Shown here one piece after another: positions 1 through 10,533 of a stretch of 64,000 bases of DNA. Within the stretch, counting starts at the first letter, position 1; each line of letters opens with the position of its first letter. A program made the position numbers and the translations under genes. The stretch lies in contig JASAMV010000804.1 in assembly GCA_030248065.1 (NCBI GenBank), positions 1 to 64,000 of the forward strand, in the 5' to 3' direction. The stretch comes from Rhynchonema sp. JSB1_4 (lineage: Eukaryota; Nematoda; Chromadorea; Monhysterida; Xyalidae). Under the pieces are notes generated by a model. The model ran no database searches. It was not told the DNA's origin and worked only from the letters and a program-made list of their open reading frames with translations.

Positions 1-356
1 GTCCAGCCACGAACTCATGAGACGACTTATTTTGAAGTTGACTTGAACGGATCCAATAACGTTCCGGTTCCACGTATTTCGGAAATGAAAGAAAGAGAAA
101 TGCATGTCTTTTTTAAAAACACGCTCTCCACCTCGGTGCGTAAATTCCCCTTTCACTCCCAAAACATTTGTGTGTTGAACAACGTTGCTGGTCGCGTAAG
201 CACGCAACAAATTGAGGTCAGCCAGCTGGAAGTTGTCATCATGTCTCTCATCCCGATCTCTTTCTTTTGTTTGCGAAAACCCGTGTAACCGGAGCATTTT
301 TGAATCTGGCCAAGCAAGCTTTAAAAACAGTCGTCTCATGAGCACGTGGCTGGACT
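1..356. mobile_element. Foldback (inverted-repeat) element, copy 1, cut by window edge
   Basis: The first 26 bases (GTCCAGCCACG followed by AACTCATGAGACGAC) reappear inverted at about 330-354 and run into GGACTATA. The ends are therefore terminal inverted repeats of the type TAGTCC..CCAC..CTCATG. Related ends occur at 46,204-46,406 and 52,819-53,145. The interior (about 204-245) also matches, inverted, a stretch near 54,405-54,447. No transposase is visible, so it is non-autonomous. The left boundary lies outside or at the window edge. Confidence 0.7.
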
Positions 357-510
357 ATAGATTATATCGTTTTCGTTACGGTGTTGTGCCTTGTTACCGT
401 ATACATACAGTAACCATTTGCTTGCGGGGGTGACCCGCCTTGCACTTGCATGGTTGTCTCACCTTGTTCAATCATGCGCATCGCACACGCGCGCGCAACA
501 CACTGCAAAC

Positions 511-548
511 AACACACATGCACACACACACACACAAACACACACAAA
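511..548. repeat. (CA)n microsatellite
   Basis: A run dominated by CACACA with a few interruptions. The surrounding 357-623 stretch holds only short open frames with no coding character. Confidence 0.85.
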
Positions 549-623
549 CGCGCCAGCCAGCTGTGCTGACTGTGCTGCTGCTTGTTTGTTTATAAGGCAC
601 GTGTTTAGCAGCTTGGTCAACAC

Positions 624-700
624 TGCTTTATAGCCGAACCGGTAAGTAGTCGGACTCACAACCGGAAGGTCGAGGGTTCGAGTCCACCTTAGGCGCTCGA
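624..700 (+). repeat. tRNA-like Pol III promoter sequence (SINE head or tRNA pseudogene)
   Basis: TAGCCGAACCGG at about 631-642 fits an internal A box, and GGTTCGAGTCC at about 675-685 fits a B box at normal tRNA spacing. The would-be anticodon loop reads CTCACAA. The anticodon stem and the T stem have mismatches and the acceptor stem does not pair, so I do not call a functional tRNA. A decayed tRNA-derived SINE head is the simplest reading. Confidence 0.5.
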
Positions 701-723
701 AACTTTTTTCGCACAAAACTTCT

Positions 724-852
724 CCCGGGACTTTTAGTCACCTCAGCCCGGGCACGGGCCAGCACCGCGGGACTTTTAGTCACGGGCCCCGGGGCTTTTA
801 GTCACCTCATCCCGGGCCCGGGCCCCGGGCCCCCGGGACTTTTAGTCGGTCC
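724..852. repeat. GC-rich tandem repeat with GGGACTTTTAGTC core
   Basis: Four imperfect copies of a unit ending in GGGACTTTTAGTC (one with GGGGCTTTTAGTC), separated by CCCGGG-rich palindromic spacers. It directly follows the tRNA-like head and could be the body of the same SINE-like element. Confidence 0.65.
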
Positions 853-932
853 CATTGTTCCTCCGCAAGGCAATGTCAGAGAAAACGGCGCACAAAAATA
901 AAATAAAAACCGATTTCTAAGCCGACCGGAAG

Positions 933-1336
933 CAGTGGTGTAGCTACCCAGGCGGGGCGGCAACCTACTGTACCACCCAAAATGCGGGGCGGCAACCTAC
1001 CTACTGTACCAGCCGAGCTAGGGGGGGGGGGGCCCACCGGGGGGGGGGGTCCTATGCAAAACGAAATTTTTTAATGCAAAAAAAGAAAGGAAAAGAAGCC
1101 CACAACCACTAATCCCGCGGCGGGCGGCCTTTTTTCTGCCTACTACCAAAAAAATATGCTAATTTAAGGCAAATTAAACCCAAAAGTGGAAGATTTGGGG
1201 GGGGGGGAGGGGGGGCAACCTACCTACTGTACCAGGGGAGGGGCGGCAACCTACCTACTGTACCAGGCGAGGGGCGGCAACCTACCTACTGTACCTTGGG
1301 GGGGGACCCCCCCCCACCCCCCCAGCCACACCATTG
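933..1336. mobile_element. hAT-type MITE with 8-bp target duplication ACCGGAAG
   Basis: Begins CAGTGGTGTAGC and ends CCACACCATTG. The flanks 925-932 and 1337-1344 are both ACCGGAAG, an exact 8-bp duplication expected of hAT transposition. Inside are repeated copies of a motif like GGCAACCTACCTACTGTACC. No transposase. The same family occurs at 7,008-7,817 and, inverted at its end, at 50,856-51,603. Confidence 0.9.
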
Positions 1337-1410
1337 ACCGGAAGGAACCGGAACAGCACTGGATCCTGTCAAGCTTTTCAGCTGTGAATAGAGTGTCATG
1401 AGCTGATGGG

Positions 1411-1935
1411 TAGGGTTAGAGGTCGGGGGGGTACCCGACACCCGACAGCCGACACCCGACATCTGGAAAAACCCGACACCCGACACCCGACATCTGAGAA
1501 AAAAAGCCGACACCCGACACCCGACAGTTGTAAAAAAACCCGACACCCGACATCTAGTTTTTGAAAAAAACCCGACACCCGACACCTGTTTTTGTAACAA
1601 AAACAGGCAAATTTTTGCTCATTTGCATCGTTAGTGCAATTTTTTGGCTCGGGTTACTGAATTCAAGTATTTTCACACGAAATAAACACCAAAATGTCAC
1701 ATTCTGCGTCTTCGGAAACATTTGATCCGAAGAAAATTTTCTCCCAAAATTCTTCTCTCAGCAAAACTGATGTTTTGAACCGTAAGTGTCGGGTGTCGGC
1801 TGTCGGGTGTCGGGTCCAAAAAAACCCGACACCCGACATCTGGGGGTACCCGACACCCGACACCCGACACCTACACTTTTTTGGCACCCGACACCCGACA
1901 CCCGACAGCCGACACCCGACATCTCTCTAACCCTA
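1411..1935. mobile_element. hAT-type MITE (TAGGGTTAGAG ends) with 8-bp target duplication CTGATGGG
   Basis: Ends are TAGGGTTAGAG and CTCTAACCCTA. The flanks 1403-1410 and 1936-1943 are both CTGATGGG. The interior is packed with ACCCGACACCCGACA units on one strand at the left and in both orientations at the right, so it can form long hairpins. Confidence 0.9.
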
Positions 1936-2369
1936 CTGATGGGTGGACTGACCAGGTTCCCCTGTTTTTCAATAAAAATGCAGCTGGTGGCCTTTCCAAA
2001 ATTATTTTTGTATGTTCCCGCCGGTTGGGCCGATTCAATCGCTTTGATCTCGGCCGATATGGATCTGATCGTGGTAGCGTTCTGATTGCGCAGATCTCGG
2101 CCACAAGTTGAAGTTATAAAACGAGTATTTTTAGCAATGAGTCCCCCTTTAACGGGCGAAGCGCGCGATTTTTTTACTTTTGAAGTGTTCGAGATTAAAA
2201 ATCTTGCGATTGCGATTTAGTTTGACACTGATCGACTGATCCACCTGACACTGACCTACAACGAGATCCGGAAAACACCTGAAAAATAAACACATATAAT
2301 TGTGTGTGTAGAATCGTGTGAAAACGTAGTTGGGTAATTTGAGCCTTGAGGTAAAAACCACTGATTTTA
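1936..2369. other. Intergenic, no gene seen
   Basis: Ordinary AT-rich sequence between two elements. Only short shadow frames. Nothing recognised. Confidence 0.6.
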
Positions 2370-2549
2370 CCGTAAAAACCTAAATAGAAGGAAGGGGGGC
2401 TCTATTAACTCACTGACCCCATTTTGGGGGGCTCTATTCCGGGGGGCCTCTATTAATTCACTGACCCGAACCTGAAAAAATTGTTCCCAAAAATACCCCC
2501 AAAAACCACTAAAAAGGGGTTACTTTGAAAGGATGTTTTTTCGCTTGTA

Positions 2550-5500
2550 CCGTATTGTCGGAAATAGAACCCGGGGGGTCTATTTTTTCACTGGGGTCAT
2601 TTTGGGGGGGTTCAATTTATGGGGGGGTCAATTATGGGGGGGGGGGGTTATATTTTTCATTTGCCCCCCCCCCCCCCGACTAAAAAAATCATTGTTAATA
2701 ATGCCCCTAAAAATGGCCTGTTTAGGGTATTTTCTGCCTTTAACAGCGTTAAATATGCTTAAGACGGTTTGCCTGAGAAAATCGACCATTTTTGAGGCAA
2801 AATAAAATTTTTGACTTTTGGGTGCCAAATTAACGTGCTTGGTTAGTTAGATAAGCCGACCAATTTTTTCGGCCCAACTCAGCTTATTTCCTGAGATATG
2901 ACCATTTTTGTATGTTCCACCTGCGCACCCATTTCGCACCTGGACAAAAAAATTGAAAACGTCATAACTTGGACTAGCATGAACCGTTTTGAAAAATTTA
3001 AATAACATTCGCATTCTAGGCTCCAGCAGAAGCTTTCTGACCAACGTGTGCTAAATGGTTGTACAGGGTGACTCAAAAACTTATTATCGAAAAAAAATTT
3101 TTTCCCAAGTTTTGGTCAATGTTCAAGCGAAAAAAGTTCTTAACGGATTGTGGTCGCATGAAAAGCGGATAACGGTTTCATGTTCCCAAGGCATTTTACT
3201 GCAACTTTTGCAAAGATACTTGGGCGCGCAAATGTATTAATAAAAAAATACAACCGCATGAAGTCATCCACCCACCCACCCACACACGACCGCCAATAGT
3301 GCGCACGCAGCAGGCAAAGGAGATCTGCTGCCTGCCTGCATGCTTGTTATGTGCGCATGTGGATAATATGAGCAGATGCAAACAGTTTCTGCATCCAATG
3401 ACACAACATAATGTTTATTACACACAGTGTGACTCAAAAGTTTCTGACCTTGGTGAAAGGTTTTTTGTGATCAGTCGTTTACCGGAACTCATTAGGCTTT
3501 AAATGAGGTCCATAACACCGATGTTACATGAACTTCACACTCTGTATTGTGTCACCCAGTGTTGCTGTGTTCATTGTCACAAAGCACATAAAAACCAAAA
3601 TTCCTTGTTTTGGTCGTGATAATGAGCTACGATTATTCGTTACATGCAGAAGGTTGGTTATTTTTAATAAGCGGTTGGTTAACCAGCTGTTGGTTGTCAT
3701 GAGTCTGATTCCTTTGGTGTCCTGGCATGGCTTGTGGTTGTACACCGGACCTATTTTCTATGGCTCTTAGATGGGGTAACTCCTTCTGTTAACGACACGG
3801 CTACTGCGTCGATGTTCTTGGTATGTGTAGCTCATACAACCATGTGGGTATCGCTCAAACTTTGCGACTTCAAAAACGATCAAGACTTTGATCGCACTTC
3901 AAAAACCCAAAAAAACAAAACACCCAAAACTGTTGTGAAAACACTAATAGCGATGTTTTTTATGCCGACTCACGATGTTTGCAGGAAGTGCTGGGTCAGG
4001 ACCAACGACGCACTCGCCTATCTCAGCAAGCGCGCCTCTGTGTGGCAGGACATCAACGACGCGGTCGAAGGTGATGCCGTGTCCAGTCAGGGTGCGCGTG
4101 TCATTCAGTACATTCAGGACCACATCAACACCAAGTGGTGGTGGTGCGAGTACTTGGTGCCCGGTGCAACGATCAAATGGATTGCCCACATCGGTGGCAT
4201 CCTGTACATCGCGTTCCAAGTGGGCAGGTTCATCTGGAATACGTACGTGCAGCGCTTCCGTGGGGTTGCTCCTGCGCCCATGCTTATGTGATTTTACCAG
4301 TATTCCAGTATTGTATCACCTTGTTCGGTTGGTATTGTAGTTGTTTGTTGTTTTTATACTGTCTTTTTAGTTTGTTGCCAAACATGTCAAAAAATAACTT
4401 CATATATACATGTATATACCAACATACATGCCTGTGCGTATACACGTACGTAACCCTGGTTGTTTTCTATTTTAACCTTTCACTTTATTGTCGCCTTGCC
4501 ATCTTTGGATATTTGAACGCTTTAACTTTTCAGAGACTTTCTTGTTACATTTTACACCATGACGTTCATATACTTCGAGTTTTTTGACATTTCGAAATGC
4601 AGACAATATATGTACAACTTGCTTTCATTTGTATCAACGTAACGATATACACATTCAAGTACATAAATCCTGCTGCAGTTCTTGTATTTCTTTGAGTCCA
4701 GTTCTTTCTCACAAATAACAATAAAGCATGTACATAGCATGTCGAAAGCAAGGAATTATCAAATTGATGAACTAATTGATGATCAAATTGTGAAGGTCTT
4801 CGCGTAAGCTTGCAGATAAATTTGAATTTGAACTAAAAACACGCTTATAAGAAGCACACAGCGGTTTCTACTAAGTGTAACATAAACAGAATGTGATGTT
4901 CATCTGCAATAAAGCGCAATCAATGCAGAAAATTAGTTAAAAAAATTAAATCCAATACCGTCACACACTGCAAAATCCCAAGCTGTGGCACACTTTTGTG
5001 GTGCGAAGTTTACACGATGTCATCGCAGTGAAGCAACGATAGCTAGCATTTGCCCCACAAGCCTATGCGTTTGGGTTTCTACGTGCACTTGACATTTTCA
5101 CAGCTTTTGACACAGCTAGTTTTTCTTCAACGTGCGATAATTTGGTGTCACACAGACAATGCAGCACGTTACAGACTAACAAGACAAGCACCACTCCCTG
5201 AGCACTTGAATGCCAAGATCAATGAGTTCTTGTGTCACACTGAAATGACTGGAAACAAAAAAACTTTTCACCAAGGTCAGAAACTTTTGAATCACACTGT
5301 GTGCAATAAACATTATGTTGTGTCATTGGATGCAGAAACTGTTTGCATCTGCTCATATTATCCACATGCGCACATAACAAGCATGCAGGCAGGCAGCAGA
5401 TCCCCTTTGCCTGCTGCGTGCGCACTGTTGGCGGTCGTGTGTGGGTGGGTGGGTGGATGACTTCATGCGGTTGTATTTTTTATTAATACATTTGCGCGCC

Positions 5501-6185
5501 CAAGTATCTTTGCAAAAGTTGCAGTAAAATGCCTTGGGAACATGAAACCGTTATCAGCTTTTCATGCGACCACAATCCGTTAAGAACTTTTTTCGCTTGA
5601 ACATTGACCAGAATTTGGAAAAAAAATTTTCTTCGAATATAACTTTTTGAGTCACCCTGTGCAGCCATTTAGCACACGTTGGTCAGAAAGTTTCTGCTGG
5701 AGCCTAGAATGCGAATGTTTCTTAAATTTTTCAAAACGGTTAATGCTAGTCCAAGTTATGACGTTTTCAATTTTTTTTGTCCGGGTGCGAAATGGGTGCG
5801 CAGGTGGAATATACAAAAATGGTCATATCTCAGAAAATAAGCTGAGTTGAGCCGAAAAAATTGGTTGGCTTAGCTAACTTATCAAGCACGTTAATTTGGC
5901 AGCCCAAACTCAAAAAACCTTATTTTGCCTCAACCCCGTTTGTATAGCGGTCGAACTTCTCAGGCAAACCGTCTTAAAAAGCCGTATTCTGCTGAAAACG
6001 CAAGCTTAAACAACGTTTGACACAACAACACAGCCTTACCATACCACTAATCAGTGGTACGGTGAAGGTTGGGGGTGGGGTTCTATTAATGGGGGGGGGT
6101 CAATTAATGGGGGGGTTCTATTTTTGATTTCGAGCCATTTAGGGGGGGTTCAATTAATGGGGGGGTTCTATTTCCGACAATACGG
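2550..6185. mobile_element. 3.6-kb element with roughly 0.9-kb inverted arms and TA target site
   Basis: The ends are CCGTATTGTCGGAAATAG and its inverse, flanked by TA at 2548-2549 and 6186-6187. The left arm (about 2,550-3,450) and right arm (about 5,250-6,185) are near-identical inverted copies. Short frames such as the one beginning MSHPVQPF occur in both, on opposite strands. The central 1.8 kb is single-copy-like and holds a coding-like exon at 3,962-4,291. The related host repeat at 7,491-7,510 reads CGCTTG-TA-ATCGC without the insertion, which is an empty site that fixes both boundaries. A shorter relative lies at 24,576-25,554. Confidence 0.88.
3962..4291 (+). pseudogene. Coding-like terminal exon captured inside the inverted-arm element
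   Basis: Not recognised. An acceptor-like GATGTTTGCAG ends just before the segment at about 3,986, and the frame runs to a TGA at 4,289-4,291. Third positions are strongly C/G, unlike the AT-rich DNA around it, which is a clear coding signal. The peptide has WQDINDAVEGDA, a tryptophan cluster KWWWCEYL, and a hydrophobic stretch (IAHIGGILYIAFQV) that could be one membrane helix near the C-terminus. It lies in the loop between the two transposon arms and no matching upstream exon with an initiator is evident. I read it as the last exon of a cellular gene captured by the element, or a host gene trapped between arms. Function unknown. Confidence 0.5.
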
Positions 6186-6327
6186 TAATCGCATTTATTC
6201 GTGTCTATTGGTCAATAAGAGGCGTATTATGTGCTCTGAACGAACAACGAACGTGCATAAATGTACCTGTGCACCACTATCAAGCGTTAATACACTACTG
6301 TATAGGGGATGTTACTTAGGGGGGGCT

Positions 6328-6768
6328 CAGTGTTGTAGTGGCAGGCAGATGGTTGCAATTGCAAGGTACCCTTGGGGGGGATGGATCCAGATGGTTGCAA
6401 GGTACCCCCCTACCCAGCCTCCGGAAGGTTGTAAGGTACCCCTGGGGTCCGAAAAAAGGGTGTTTTTTGCATGCTTTTTTCTGCAAAATTGGCCGAAAAA
6501 ATGGTACTTTTTTGCATTTTGGCCGAAAAATTGCCCAAAATAGCTATTATATGGAGGTTTGCTATTATATGGAGATTTTTGGGGTTTTGAGGTCGAAAAA
6601 CACCCATTTTTGCCTATAAAAACCATAAATTGATGGTTGCAAGGTACCCTCCGGGGTGGTTGCAAGGTACCTACCCTTCCCCCCCATCCCCCCAAGGGGT
6701 GGTTGCAAGGTACCTACTCCTTAGGGGGGGGAAATCCCCCCCCCCCATCCCCCCCAGCCACTACACTG
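6328..6768. mobile_element. hAT-type MITE inserted in the TA-target element
   Basis: Begins CAGTGTTGTAGTGGCAGG and ends CAGCCACTACACTG. The flanks are GGGGGGCT and GGGGGCTC, a target duplication blurred by a G run. The interior has several copies of GGTTGCAAGGTACC in both orientations. The intact relative of the host element near 7,625-7,645 lacks this insertion. Confidence 0.82.
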
Positions 6769-7007
6769 GGGGGCTCTATTCCGGGGGGGCTCTATTAATT
6801 CACTGACCCCTTTTGGGGGGGGCTCTATTCCGGGGGCTGTATTTAGGTTTTTACGGTACACTAATTTTGGCCATTTTTGTCAAAAATTGGCACTTTTGGG
6901 ACAAAATCGGGAGGATACCGCATTCCCTAAAATAGAGCCCCCCAAAATAGAGCCCCTCAAAAATACACCCCCTAAAAGGGGTCAGTGAAAAAATAGAGCC
7001 CCCAAAA

Positions 7008-7817
7008 CAGTGGTGTAGCTAGCCAGGCGGGGCGGCAACCTACTGTACCACCCAAAATGCGGGGCGGCAACCTACCTACTGTACCAGCCGAGCTAGGGGG
7101 GTCGTACCACTTGGGGGGTCATCTGGAAACCGAAATTTTTTATGTCTATACTGAAGAAAATGTGGCCTAAAACAATAATTTCGCGCGCATCGCGCGATTT
7201 TTCGCCTATTTGCAGACAAATATGCTAATTTTATGCAATTTTAAGCCAAAAATGAATGTTTTGGGTGAAAAGTTAGGTGGGGCGGCAACCTACCTACTGT
7301 ACCAGGGGAGGGGCGGCAACCTACCTACCGTAAAAACCTAAATAGAAGGCGGGGCTCTATTAACTCACTGACCCCATTTTGGGGGGCTCTATTCCGGGGG
7401 GGCCTCTATTAATTCACTGGCCCGAACCTGAAAAAATTGTTCCCAGAAATACCCCCAAACCCCTAAAAAGGGGTTTGAAAGGATGTTTTTTCGCTTGTAA
7501 TCGCATTTATTCGTGTCTATTGGTCAATAAGAGGCGTATTATGTGCTCTGAACGAACAACAAACATGCATAAATGCACCTGTGCACCACTATCAAGCGTT
7601 AATACACCACTGTATAGGGGATGTTACTTAGGGGGGGGCTCTATTCCGGGGGGGGGCTCTATTAATTCATTGACCCCTTTTTGGGGGGCTGTATTACGGG
7701 GGGCTCTATTCCGGGGGAGGCTGTATTTAGTGTTTTGTACTGTACCAGGCGAGGGGCGGCAACCTACCTACTGTACCTAGGGGGACCCCCCCACCCCCCT
7801 CCCCAGTTACACCATTG
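7008..7817. mobile_element. hAT-type MITE with 8-bp target duplication CCCCAAAA
   Basis: Starts CAGTGGTGTAGCTAGCC and ends CAGTTACACCATTG. The flanks 7000-7007 and 7818-7825 are both CCCCAAAA. Same family as 933-1336, with repeated GGCAACCTACCTACTGTACC units. It contains a nested TA-target element at 7,328-7,737. Confidence 0.88.
7328..7737. mobile_element. TA-target element, intact short copy nested in a hAT MITE
   Basis: The site is CCTACC-TA on the left and TA-CTGTACC on the right, so the unit CCTACCTACTGTACC of the host MITE was split with TA duplicated. The left end is CCGTAAAAACCTAAATAG. It provides the empty sites for the insertions at 2,550-6,185 and 6,328-6,768. Confidence 0.85.
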
Positions 7818-9000
7818 CCCCAAAAGCTCCCCCAACTTGGAATTCCCCGCTTGGGGGTCGTAAAGTCAAGTTCTGTTCTGTAGTGGCTGGGGGATTCCCC
7901 CCTAAGGGGTATCTATCTCGAGCAGTGTAGTTCCTGGTCCGGAGGGGGAACAGGCGGTACCCCCTTTTTTCGGAGGGGGAACACGTACCCAGGGTAGTAC
8001 TTGGGGGGGGTCCCCCCAAATTCATCTATCTATCGTCAACACTTTTTGATTTCATCTATCTATCGTCAACACTTATGGGCAAATCTATCTATCGTCAACA
8101 AATTCTGGGAACAATCTATCTATCGTCAACACATTTCAACCCCAAAATGGGTATTTTTGCCTCAAAATGGCTCAAAATCGGTATTTTTTGTCCCAAATAG
8201 GCAAAAAATCGCGCGCTACGCGCGGATTTTGTACATCTAAGTACATTTATTATTTGCACACTATTACCTACTTAGTACACTATAGACTATACTATACCTT
8301 GATTTTTGGCGACCCCCCCCCCACCATCTATCTATCGTCAACAAGTTTGGGTCGCCCGCCCCCCCAGATTTCGGACTTGGGTCATCTATCTATCGTCAAC
8401 ACATTTCGGGTCCCAATCTATCTATCGTCAACACCCTGACCAAGTACTACACTGCTTTTTGGGGGCTGTATTACGGGGGGGCTCTATTCCGTTCCGGGGG
8501 GGGGCTGTATTTAGGTTTTTACGGTAAAAGTCCAAAATCGCGGCCCGTTTCGGCGTAGGCCCTGACCAAGTACTACACTGCCCTCGGGTACGTCTGTTCC
8601 CCCTCCATGGTACGCCTGCCCCACTGTTCCCCCTCCGGGTACGTCTGCTCCCCCAATTTTTACCTAAAATAGGCAAATTTTGGCCTAAAATAGGCATTTT
8701 TAGACATAAAATGAGTGATTTTTAGGTCAATGTCGTCAAAAATCGCCAAAATACCCTTTTTATTGAGATTTTTCTCCTAAAAGGGGCAAAAATGAGCCAA
8801 ATTTTCGACCTCAAAAAATGACTTTTCTCCAAATTTGGGTCCTCCCCCCCTTCCGGGTCCGTCCCCCTTCCCCCCAGGTGGGTACGTCTGTTCCCCCTCC
8901 GAAAAAAGGGGTACCGCCTGTTCCCCCTCCGGACCAGGAACCACACTGGGCCGAGGTAACCCACCTCTGATCTGGGCCGATTGGCCTGCCACCACACTGT
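7818..9000. mobile_element. Nest of hAT-type MITE fragments
   Basis: Contains ends of the CAGTGTAGTTCCTGG family (about 7,924) and of a CAGTGTAGTACTTGG family (right ends about 8,454 and 8,580). Also present are GGAGGGGGAACAGACGTACC units and a right end CCTGCCACCACACTG at about 9,000. Breakpoints are tangled and I could not find clean target duplications. Confidence 0.6.
8024..8432 (+). repeat. Seven spaced copies of the 17-mer ATCTATCTATCGTCAAC
   Basis: Exact copies start at 8024, 8054, 8083, 8114, 8326, 8384 and 8416. The first four are about 30 bases apart with unrelated spacers. All are in the same orientation. They lie between the likely ends of one element (CAGGGTAGTACTTGG at 7,990 and CCAAGTACTACACTG ending at 8,454), so they are most likely subterminal repeats of that transposon, not a CRISPR array. 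Confidence 0.85.
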
Positions 9001-10533
9001 AAAGACACCTTATGTACAACGTTTGTAGTTGAGTATATTATGACGTAAAGCCTTTTATGGAAGATTTGCATTGCACCTAAAAACACTCAATAATGACCAG
9101 TAACACCCCGACAGAACTCCATTTTAGGGGCATTTTTGGGAACATTTTTTGAGATTTTGGGCAACGGAAAAATGCAGCCCCCCCATAAAAATAGAGCCCC
9201 CCAAAATACAGCCCCCCAAAATGGGGTCAGTGAAAAAATACAGCCCCCTTGTCCCAAACCCCCCTCTCACCTCAAACACTGCCTGAGTGCATAATATAAT
9301 GATAATCATGTTGATCGGGAGATGAGATAGAATTCACCATAGCGAACGGTTTCCGGAAAAAAACCGTTTTTTTTCAAACAAATAACCAGTACTTGAGGAA
9401 TTCCGAAGGGCCAAACACCTACTTTTATAGGCAGTTTTTTGCTTGTTTATGGCTTAAAGAGTGCTGCGCGCACTGTAGTGGCTGGGGGGATGGGGGGATC
9501 CCTCTATAAGGGGTATTTGCAGAGATTTTTCTTGCACACTATCAGTGCGTCCTTCACCTGAGGCGAACGTATCTCGAGTGTCGAGTCAACCCCTGGCCAT
9601 TTTGGACCAAAAAGGGTGCTTTTGGGCGAAGTTTTGGACAAATTGGGGGCAGTGCAGTGGCAGGCCCATGTGTCGGAGGTAAGTATAATGCGGGGTTGGG
9701 ACCAGAAGCGTGAGAGGTATGATTTTGGTCACCCAAAAAGGCGAAAAAACACCGTTTTGTGATACAATTTTGGCCAAAAAATAAGGTAAAAATAGTACTT
9801 TTCCCAAATTTTCGCCGAAAATCGCCAAAAAATCTATTTTTGTCTGTAAAACAGCATTTATTTGCATGACACACGGGTAGACCTTGTTTTTCGTCGTCGC
9901 ACAGCCGCCTGCCAATGCTAAAATTCCAATCCCGAGCTGAAACAAAGAAATTCAGTCATGAATAATCATACAACGAGATAGGAAACAACTGCTTCTGAGG
10001 CTAATGGGCCAGATACCGTACCGGTGAGGGTGAGGGGGATATACTGTACTGTACCTTGGGGGGTCCCCCCCCCAGCCACAGCACTGTGCCAACTTACGAT
10101 ACAAACACAAAAAACGAGGTCGGAAACCAAAAATACAATAGCGGCGGGTTCGGATTAAGGTGTGCCGGTTAAAAAAGTGAAGTGTTTGGGCACAAAATAT
10201 GAGCCCACGACCCAAAAGTAGGGTCGCATGAAAAATTTTGGTCCGAACATCCGACCAAAATTTGATCCCATCCCAACCAAAAAACGCATCGATTTGGTGT
10301 TGCATTTTTTTGGAGAAAGTAAAATACAAAACCGATAAAAAACCACCTTGAAAAATAAATGGAAAAGTTTTCGAGCCTCGGAAAAAAACGAAAAAAACGG
10401 TTTTTTTCGGCCGCCAGTATACAAAATATACTGTAAGTTGCCGTGATTTTAGTCACCAAAACTGCCTTGATTCCACCAAGACCGAGAGGTGTGAGCTTCG
10501 CCAAAAAGGAGATAACGAAGGAGATTATTATTT
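9001..10533. other. Repeat-derived intergenic DNA upstream of MED19
   Basis: Holds fragments of the TA-target and hAT families (for example CACTGTAGTGGCTGGG at 9,471, a unit with GGAGGTAAGTATAATGCGGGG near 9,670, and CCCAGCCACAGCACTG ending at 10,086). No coding exon recognised. Confidence 0.55.

Larger units (their letters stand above)
2370..6856. mobile_element. TA-target element (CCGTAAAAACC ends), interrupted by two later insertions
   Basis: Left end CCGTAAAAACCTAAATA is preceded by TA (2368-2369). Right end TATTTAGGTTTTTACGG is followed by TA (6857-6858). A 410-bp uninterrupted relative lies at 7,328-7,737. Comparison with it shows that 2,550-6,185 and 6,328-6,768 are later insertions into this copy. 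The TA target suggests the Tc1/mariner group or a similar one. No transposase remains. Confidence 0.85.

Noticed and set aside
624..700. Functional tRNA with CAC anticodon
   Set aside because: The anticodon and T stems mismatch and there is no acceptor stem. Only the promoter boxes are good.
1286..1930. Cys/Gly-rich repetitive frames (GVGCRVSG type)
   Set aside because: Translations of the ACCCGACACCCGACA repeat in a MITE. Every frame is open because of the repeat, not because of coding.
2879..3076. Minus-strand frame MSHPVQPF.. and its twin at 5647-5850 as transposase genes
   Set aside because: They are short, lie in the inverted arms, and have no catalytic motifs. The shared translation only reflects arm identity.
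8024..8432. CRISPR-like array of 17-mers
   Set aside because: Eukaryotic gene context, irregular later spacing, no cas genes, and the array sits inside transposon ends.
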